A DNA stretch of 64,000 nucleotides from Metridium senile (taxonomy: Eukaryota > Cnidaria > Anthozoa > Actiniaria > Metridiidae), in the NCBI GenBank assembly GCA_949775045.1, contig OX459101.1, positions 15,064,942 through 15,128,941 on the forward strand. Direction: 5' to 3'. Below the pieces are notes generated by a model. That model did no database searches, was not told where the DNA came from, and worked only from the letters and a program-made list of their open reading frames with translations. The translations under genes were made by a program, and so were the position numbers. Shown here in pieces: positions 1-8,878 of the stretch; within the stretch, counting starts at the first letter, position 1; every line of letters begins with the position of its first letter.

Positions 1-308
1 GAGAAGTTTGAAAAACAAAGGATGAAGTCAAAAATCGAATAATGAAATGAATAATGCAGTCTAGACGGGCACGCTTCATGTCCTTTGGCTGTAATATAGA
101 CACAAGCGGATGTTTTATTTTGCTTTTCTACAATGTTAACGTTCTGAACTCTTTGCTGAGTGTGTCTCTGTCCTCTGACATTTCACTGGAAAGTTAGGTT
201 GATTAATTACATTATCTCTAGCTAAATACACTATTTGACAAACAAACCAAGTAGAAATGGTAATCTGAGTAAACAATATTGGATAAAACAAATTTGTTTG
301 GCAAACGG
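1..308. other. No gene seen; window edge
   Basis: AT-rich sequence with no convincing coding exon. The 90-residue minus-strand reading frame that crosses into the next feature has no recognisable domain and overlaps a repeat, so it is not called. Confidence 0.5.
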
Positions 309-512
309 TTAGACCACGTCTACATGACGGATCCGGATACTTTTGAAACCGCATACTTTTTGATGCCAATCGGCCTATCGTCCTCACGAATCCAGTGAAT
401 CCGGTCACCGAAACCGCATACTTTTACTTGAATCCTCCGGATACGCGGATTCGTGTGGACGCAAATATTTTTATGCGGTTTCAGCCGGATCGGATTCGTG
501 TAGACGAGACCT
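309..512. mobile_element. Miniature inverted-repeat element, copy 1 (partner at 40763-40962)
   Basis: About 200 bp ending in near-complementary termini (GACC-ACGTCTACATGACGGAT at the left, GATTCGTGTAGACGAGACC at the right). Inside are repeated blocks reading GAAACCGCATACTTTT. A near-identical copy lies in the opposite orientation at 40763-40962. It has no coding capacity, so it is probably a non-autonomous DNA transposon. Superfamily not assigned. Confidence 0.65.
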
Positions 513-660
513 TAGAGCGGTTCTCATTAACCCGTGAAACACATTTTAGTGTTTTCGCTCTATCATAGAAAAGTAAAAGTGTAATGAAGCAGTGTGTTCG
601 CGTCATTAATCCGTGAAACAATTAACTGTTTATGACGTAATAGTGAGGGGTATTCCCTTT

Positions 661-915
661 GTCCAAGTGGTAGGGGTGATCGGCGTACCTTTTAGGGTAA
701 AAATATTTCCTGTGCGTACATTTTAGGGTCCTTTTAGGGTTCTGGCTCAAAAATCAGTTACGTAACATGATTTCGTACCTGTAAGAGTCATTTTTACTAT
801 GTTTTGTTGTTTTGTTGGGGTAGAAATCGACAAGGCTTTATCAGTTATTTTTATCTGTGCGTACCTTTTAGGGGTCGTTTTCAAAAACTCTGCCGATCAC
901 CCCTATCACTTGGAA
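661..915. mobile_element. Miniature element with internal GTACCTTTTAGGG repeats, copy 1
   Basis: The termini are inverted: CCAAGTGGTAGGGGTGATC at the left and GATCACCCCTATCACTTGG at the right. The interior holds several direct copies of a GTACCTTTTAGGG motif with slight changes. Related elements lie at 35962-36300 (disrupted) and 37055-37256. No coding capacity is visible. Confidence 0.65.
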
Positions 916-1029
916 AAAGGGAGTAGGGAAAATCACTCTAGTTATCAACTAAAGCCCGGTTCACACAACCGACATAAGCAACATACGCAGAGTAAGTGAA
1001 GCACTTGTCAAATAGGTTAGAGTTACAAT

Positions 1030-2030
1030 GTTCTGCTGCAGTGATATCAACAAGTTTGTACAAAATAGTGCAATAAGACAATACATATTTAGTTTTGTTC
1101 TCACTGTTCTGCTGCAGTGATATCCACAAGTTTGTACAAAATAGTAAAATTAGACAATACATATTTCAATTAGTTTTGTTCTCACTGTTCTGCTGCAGTG
1201 ATATCCACAAGTTTATACAAAATAGTGCAATTAGACAATACATACATATTTAGTTCTGCTGTGGTGATATCCACAAGTTTGTACAAAATAGTGCAATTAG
1301 ACAATACATATTTAGTTCTGCTGTGGTGATATCCACAAGTTTGTACAAAATAGTGCAATTAGACAATACATATTTAGTTCTGCTGCAGTGATATCCACAA
1401 GTTTATACAAAATAGTGCAATTAAACAATACATATTTAGTTCTGCTGCAGTGATATCCACAAGTTTGTACAAAATAGTGCAATTAGACAATACATATTTA
1501 GTTCTGCTGCAGTGATATCCACAAGTTTGTACAAAATAGTGCAATTAGACAATACATATTTAGTTCTGCTGCAGTGATATCCACAAGTTTGTACAAAATA
1601 GTGCAATTAGACAATACATATTTAGTTTTATTCTCATTTTTCTGCTGTAGTGATATCCGTAAGTTTGTACAAAGTAGTGCAATAAGACACCACATATTTA
1701 GTTTTGTTCTCACTGTTCTGCTGCAGTGATATCCACAAGTTTGTACAAAATAGTACAATTAGACAATACATATTTCAATTAGAGTACAAACACTAAAAGT
1801 GTGCAACATAAATACCACTAAATACTGCTAAATTATGCAAATTATTTTGTTCTCTATTGTTTAATCAACACAATTTAGTGGTAAATAGTACAAAGTATTG
1901 CACACTTTTAGTGTTTGTACTCTAGTTTTGTTCGCACTGTTCTGCTGCAGTGATATCCACAAGTTTGTACAACATAGTACAATTAGACAATACATGGTTA
2001 GTTTTGTTCTCACTGTTCTGCTGCAGTGAT
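1030..2030. repeat. Tandem array of about 62-bp units
   Basis: The unit begins GTTCTGCTGCAGTGATATCC and continues through ACAAGTTTGTACAAAATAG. The dominant spacing is 62 bp; some units carry an extra TTTTGTTCTCACT block of about 14 bp. An isolated copy sits near 2530-2590. The array is interrupted at 1782-1922 by a miniature transposon. Reading frames on the minus strand here are repeat artefacts. Confidence 0.9.
1782..1922. mobile_element. 141-bp TA-flanked MITE inserted in the tandem array
   Basis: Perfect palindrome-like ends, GAGTACAAACACTAAAAGTG and its complement, flanked by TA on both sides. Neighbouring array units show the uninterrupted site (CAATTAGTTTTG), so the TA is a duplicated target. 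A second 141-bp copy is at 37589-37729 and diverged relatives are at 14118-14258 and 14457-14588. The TA target and small size fit a Tc1/mariner-mobilised MITE. Confidence 0.88.
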
Positions 2031-2035
2031 AAAGT

Positions 2036-2530
2036 TATGTCATTAAACCCATGAAATAGATATTAGACTAACACTCTTTAGTAGAATCTAATTCTAATTG
2101 TTTTCTTTTGAGTATATTTGACTATTAACAGGTTCCCATTTAAATCTGTACTTTTCCATTTAAATCTGTACTTATGCAAATTTTGTTGATGTGTGCTAAA
2201 CACACAGATCAACCAATCAGAGTATGTATATGAAGTGAACTTCTCTGATTGCTTGATCTGTGTGTTTAGCACACATCAACAGAATTTGCATAAGCACAGA
2301 TTTAAATGGGAAAGTACAGATTTAAATGGGAACCTGTTTATTACACTTTAGCAAGCAATTTCTATTTCACGGGTTAGAGTGAAGGCATTTAACCCGTGAA
2401 ATAGAAATTACTTGCTAAAGTGTAATAGTCAAATAGACACAAAAGAAAACAATGGAATTAGAGACTGCTAAGGTGTATTAGTCTAATATCTATTTCACGG
2501 GTTAAATGACTTCACTCTAAATGCCTTCAC
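2036..2530. mobile_element. Nested inverted-repeat elements (host of the 2128-2338 insert)
   Basis: Outer arms containing AACCCGTGAAATAGA and its complement lie at about 2042-2127 and 2420-2505. A further palindrome (ACTTTAGCAAGCAATTTCTA with its complement) spans 2340-2425. The block is split by a separate element at 2128-2338. No coding exon seen. Confidence 0.65.
2128..2338. mobile_element. Inverted-repeat element, AACAGGTTCCCATTT family, copy 1
   Basis: Arms of roughly 95 bp are nearly perfect complements. Each contains two TTTAAATCTGTAC-type blocks and an ATGTGTGCTAAACACACAGA block. The second copy, at 8498-9013, is itself interrupted by another element. Confidence 0.75.
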
Positions 2531-2746
2531 TCTATCTACAAGTTTGTACAAAATAGTGCAATAGGACAGTACATCGTTAGTTTTGTTTATATTGTGTGCA
2601 TTATATTGTCTCTATTGTAACTTAATATTTGATGTTTCTTGCCAAGTGGCTGGGTAGTGTTGATTCTAGTTTCATTTCATGATTTGCTATAAGACTAAAT
2701 TACAGTATTAAAAATAAACAATAGGGCAGCACACAGTGTCAATATG

Positions 2747-2853
2747 TCAGTCTGAGTCTGAATCAGAGTCGGAGATGTTGATAGATTCTGAATTATTATT
2801 CTTTTTTAGTGAAGACAGATAATCTTTATATAAGACTTTTGCTGGGATAATAT
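2747..2853 (-). CDS. CHRAC1: CHRAC1 exon 4 (last coding exon)
   Basis: The acceptor ATTTTATTGCAG precedes 2853, entered in phase 1. It encodes DIIPAKVLYKDYLSS followed by a low-complexity Asn/Ser/Asp tail (ISDSDSDSD), then TGA at 2747-2749. It starts inside an unrelated longer minus-strand frame. Confidence 0.92.
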
Positions 2854-5800
2854 CTGCAATAAAATAACAAATACTTTAGGGAAAATAAATGTTGATCCTG
2901 GGTTAGTGTACTTGCCGAAAAAACAGAGAGAAAAATGGCTCTGTCGACTCCCGATAATTACCCTGTTGAGCATGCGTGAGGGTGATGTAATATGACGTAG
3001 GTCAAATGTCAACAGAAATTCAAAAATGATGGTGATGTAGGCAGGAAAAAAACAGTTTACTTGATGGATAACCCATAACTTTTACATCCAGTAGTTTGGA
3101 TGAAATTATCTAGAGTCGGCAGAGCCATTTTTCTCTCGCTTTTCGGTAGGAAAGAAAGGTGGCTCTGTTCGCAGAGCAGGGTTAGTGCTAATCCTGGTTT
3201 AACCTATAGACTGAGTTAATCCTGGGTTAGTTCTCATCCTGGTTTAACTCTTAATAAAACCTATAGAGTTAATCCTGGGTTAGTTCTCATCCTGGTTTAA
3301 CTCTTAATAAAACCTATAGAGTTAATTCTGGGTTAGTGCTAATCCTGGTTTAACTATTAATAAAACCTATAGAGTTTATCCTTGGTAAGTGCTAATCCTG
3401 GTTTAACTCTTATCAGTATAAACAAAATAGTAGTCTATCACAAATCCTAATTTGCTACTCTACTAATGGTAATAGTTACTGCGGTTTTGGCTTGCAGTCA
3501 ATCAAAAACTCAAAGAGGTCCAAGTAATTAGCAGCAGCCAAAAACATATTTCAAAATTGGCCCTTGGAATGTCTGAATTTGCAGAAAGCTGAAAACCGCA
3601 GTAACAATTGGACCCGCAGCCCGAATGGTCTACAAGTGAATATCTATAATTTGACTCGTAGACAATTTGGGCTGTGGATCTTATTGTTTTATAGAACTAC
3701 AGACAAGTTAATTGGAATGAATTTTTGTTGGAATAATTTTTTGTGCAAGATATTTGTTTTCCCACTGACGAGCAAGCCAGATATTTTTTTTAGTCAAACA
3801 GCAGTACATGATATTTTTTTTAGATTGTTAGATTTTTTTGTCACATTCAATTCTGTTTGCATGATATTTTTTCCCAGAGCTTGTGCTGTTTGATTTTTTC
3901 CCCCTTGCTCAGATGACTGCAGGAATGTTTTTTCAAAATTTTCCAACTGAAATCTTCCAATCTCATTATTTAGGCATTACAAGTGTTTGCGCTCTATTCC
4001 ACAGTAGCAATTTCATTCTATTCCATGGATATAGTGTTTGTGCTCTATTACTATAACTATTACACAGTAGCAATTTGATTCTATTTCATGGATATAGTGT
4101 TTGTGCTCTATTACTATAACTATTCCACAGTAGCAATTTCATTCTATTCCATGGATATAGTGTTTGTGCTCTATTACTATAACTATTACACAGTAGCAAT
4201 TTCATTCTATTCCATGGATATAGTGTTTGTGCTCTATTACTATAACTATTACACAGTAGCAATTTGATTCTATTTCATGGATATAGTGTTTGTGCTCTAT
4301 TACTATAACTATTCCACAGTAGCAATTTCATTCTATTCCATGGATATAGTGTTTGTGCTCTATTACTATAACTATTACACAGTAGCAATTTCATTCTATT
4401 CCATGGATATAGTGTTTGTGCTCTATTACTATAACTATTACACAGTAGCAATTTGATTCTATTTCATGGATATAGTGTTTGAGCTCTATTCCACAGTAGC
4501 AATTTGATTCTATTCCATGGATATAGTGTTTGAGCTCTATAACTATTCCACAGTTCTGTAGCTATTTGATTCTATTCCATGGATATAGTGTTTGAGCTCT
4601 ATTCCACAGTAGCAATTTGATTCTATTCCATGGATATAGTGTTTGAGCTCTATAACTATTCCACAGTTCTGTAGCTATTTGATTCTATTCCATGGATATA
4701 GTGTTTGTGCTCTATTCCACAGTAGCAATTTGATTCTATTTAATGGATATACATGTAGTGTTTGTACTCTATTCCACAGTAGCAATTTGATTCTATTTCA
4801 TGGACATATTGTTTGTACTCTATTCCACAGTAGCAATTTGATTCTATTTCATGGACATATTGTTTGTACTCTATTCCACAATAGCTATTTGATTCTATTC
4901 CATGGATATAGTGTTTGAGCTCTATAACTATTCCACAGTTCTGTAGCAATTTGATTCTATTCCATGGATATAGTGTTTGTGCTCTATTACTATAACTATT
5001 ACACAGTAGCAATTTGATTCTATTTCATGGATATAGTGTTTGTGCTCTATTACTATAACTATTCCACAGTAGCAATTTCATTCTATTCCATGGATATAGT
5101 GTTTGTGCTCTATTACTATAACTATTACACAGTAGCAATTTCATTCTATTCCATGGATATAGTGTTTGTGCTCTATTACTATAACTATTACACAGTAGCA
5201 ATTTCATTCTATTCCATGGATATAGTGTTTGTGCTCTATTACTATAACTATTACACAGTAGCAATTTCATTCTATTCCATGGATATAGTGTTTGTGCTCT
5301 ATTACTATAACTATTACACAGTAGCAATTTGATTCTATTTCATGGATATAGTGTTTGTGCTCTATTCCACAGTAGCAATTTGATTCTATTCCATGGATAT
5401 AGTGTTTGAGCTCTATAACTATTCCACAGTTCTGTAGCTATTTGATTCTATTCCATGGATATAGTGTTTGAGCTCTATTCCACAGTAGCAATTTGATTCT
5501 ATTCCATGGATATAGTGTTTGAGCTCTATAACTATTCCACAGTTCTGTAGCTATTTGATTCTATTCCATGGATATAGTGTTTGAGCTCTATAACTATTCC
5601 ACAGTTCTGTAGCTATTTGATTTTATTTCATGGATATAGTGTTTGTGCTCTATTCCACAGTAGCAATTTGATTCTATTTAATGGATATACATGTAGTGTT
5701 TGTACTCTATTCCACAGTAGCAATTTGATTCTATTTCATGGACATATTGTTTGTACTCTATTCCACAGTAGCAATTTGATTCTATTTCATGGACATATTG

Positions 5801-8800
5801 TTTGTACTCTATTCCACAATAGCTATTTGATTCTATTTCATGGATATAGTGTTTGCGCTCTATTCCACTGCAGTAGCAATTTGATTCTATTTCATGGACA
5901 TAGTGTTTGCGCTTTACTCCACAGTAGCAATTTGATTTGATTTCATTGATATAGTGTTTGTGCTCTATTCCACTATAACAATTTGATTTGATTTCATTGA
6001 TATAGTGTTTGTGCTCTATTCCACAGTAACAATTTGATTTCATTTCATGGATATAGTGTTTGTGCTCTATTCCACAGTAGCAATTTGATTTCATTTCATG
6101 GATATAGTGTTTGTGCTCTATTTGATTTCATTTCATGGATATAGTGATGGTGCTCTATTCCACTGTAGCGATTTGATTCTACTTCATGGACATAGTGTTT
6201 GCGCTTTATTCCACAGTAGCAATTTGATTTCATTTCATTGATATAGTGTTTGTGCTCTATTCCACTATAACAATTTGATTTCATTTCATTGATATAGTGT
6301 TTGTGCTCTATTCCACAGTAACAATTTGATTTCATTTCATGGATATAGTGTTTGTGCTCTATTCCACAGTAGCAATTTGATTTCAATTCATGGATATAGT
6401 GTTTGTGCTCTATTCCACAGTAACAATTTGATTTCATTTCATGGATATAGTGATGGTGCTCTATTCCACTGTAGCAATTTGATTCTATTTCATGGACATA
6501 GTGCTTGTGCTCTATTCCACAGTAACAATTTGATTTCATTTCATTTCATTGATATAGTGTTTGTGCTCTATTCCACAGTAGCAATTTGATTTGATTTCAT
6601 TTCATTGATATAGTGTTTGTGCTCTATTCCACAGTAGGAATTTGATTCTATTTAATGGATATACATGTAGTGTTTGTACTCTATTCCACAGTAGCAATTT
6701 GATTCTATTTCATGAACATATTGTTTGTACTCTATTCCACAGTAGCAATTTGATTCTATTTCATGGACATATTGTTTGTACTCTATTCCACAGTAGCAAT
6801 TTGATTTCATTTCATGGATATAGTGTTTGTGCTCTATTCCACAGTAGCAATTTGATTTCAATTCATGGATATAGTGTTTGTGCTCTATTCCACAGTAACA
6901 ATTTGATTTCATTTCATGGATATAGTGATGGTGCTCTATTCCACTGTAGCAATTTGATTCTATTTCATGGACATAGTGCTTGTGCTCTATTCCACAGTAA
7001 CAATTTGATTTCATTTCATTTCATTGATATAGTGTTTGTGCTCTATTCCACAGTAGCAATTTGATTTGATTTGATTTCATTGATATAGTGGTTGTGCTCT
7101 ATTCCACAGTAGGAATTTGATTCTATTTAATGGATATACATGTAGTGTTTGTACTCTATTCCACAGTAGCAATTTGATTCTATTTCATGAACATATTGTT
7201 TGTACTCTATTCCACAGTAGCAATTTGATTCTATTTCATGGACATATTGTTTGTACTCTATTCCACAGTAGCAATTTGATTAATCTATTTAATGGATATA
7301 GTGTTTGCGCTCTATTCCACTGTAGCAATTTGATTCTATTTCATGGACATAGTGTTTGCGCTTTACTCCACAGTAGCAATTTGATTTCATTTCATTGATA
7401 TAGTGTTTGTGCTCTATTCCACTATAACAATTTGATTTGATTTCATTGATATAGTGTTTGTGCTCTATTCCACAGTAGCAATTTGATTCTATTTTATGGT
7501 GTAGTGTTTGCACTCTATTCCACAGTAGCAATTTTATTCTATTTCATGGATATAGTGTTTGTGCTCTATTCCACAGTAGCAATTTTATTCTATTTCATGG
7601 ATATAGTGTTTGCGCTTCTATTCCACAGTAGCAATTTGATTCTATTTCATGGATATAGTGTTTGCGCTCTATTACACAGTAGCAATTTGATTTTATTTCA
7701 TGGATATAGTGTTTGCGCTCTATTCCACAGTAGCAATTTGATTCTATTTTATGGTGTAGTGTTTGCACTCTATTCCACAGTAGCAATTTGATTCTATTTC
7801 ATGGATATAGTGTTTGTGCTCTATTCCACAGTAGCAATTTGATTCTATTTTATGGATATAGTGTTTGCGCTCTATTCCACAGTAGCAATTTGATTCTATT
7901 TCATGGATATAGTGTTTGCGCTCTATTACACAGTAGCAATTTGATTTTATTTCATGGATATAGTGTTTGCGCTCTATTCCACAGTAGTAATTTGATTCTA
8001 TTTCATGGATATAGTATTTAGAAAGATTTTCCATCCATTAATATTCTTGATGTTTTATAAGCAAAAATGCTTATTACCATACAATCTAACAATTAAACCT
8101 GGAACTGTAAAATCAGTGAATTTAGTAGTAATTTTGTTCTATCCCATACCTGCCAAAAACTGCAAATTGTCTTCATCATCGACTAGATTAGCTGCAAAAA
8201 GAAGTGTTTTTATCTCACTTAGGTTGTTTGCTAGTAAATTAATAGAAAAAGAGGAAGCATGCTCTAAAGAGTTATAGTATAAATAAACAAGTGATTATAG
8301 GAAATTGTGCACAGTGATTCGCTGAGAAATTCACACTATTTCTCTATAGTCACATACAGCGTTCCACATGCTTTTAGAAATGACCAGTTTTTCTTCTAGA
8401 AAGGCTGGTTATTTTTACTTTTTGAAATAATCACTGTAATACTAAAACAATGGATTGATGACAGTTATATATTAAAAAAAAGTAAGTTCTTATTAAAACA
8501 GGTTTTCATTTAAATCTGTACTTTCCCATTTAAATCTGTACAAGTTTATACAAAATTGTATATATATATACAGCCGATTTCGAAAAGGTTGTCCACCTGA
8601 AAAAGACATATATACTAAAATAAATATCACGTGACTTATTATATATTCACTTTCCGCGCGTGTAGAAAGTCAGGTACTTCTAGCGACGGAAGATACTGCT
8701 TGTTTGAATTCACCGCCACATTACTTTCAAATGCACCTGACTTTCTACACGAGCGGAGAGTGAATATACAGTGAGTCACGTGATATTCCTTTTAGTATAT

Positions 8801-8835
8801 ATGTCTTTTCAGGTGGACAACCTTTTCGAGATCGG

Positions 8836-8878
<43 letters not shown>

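Noticed and set aside
1050..2590. ACAAGTTTGTACAAA in each 62-bp unit looks like the Gateway attB1 cloning site
   Set aside because: It recurs in more than ten diverged native tandem units, without the GCAGGCT that follows in attB1. It is part of the satellite and is a coincidence.
4643..7791. Long frames on both strands through the 4-kb repeat (up to 147 residues)
   Set aside because: Unit lengths of 51 and 63 bp keep any stop-free frame open; there are no start contexts, splice sites or domains.
1030..8015. CRISPR array
   Set aside because: Units are contiguous diverged repeats without unique spacers, and the DNA is animal.
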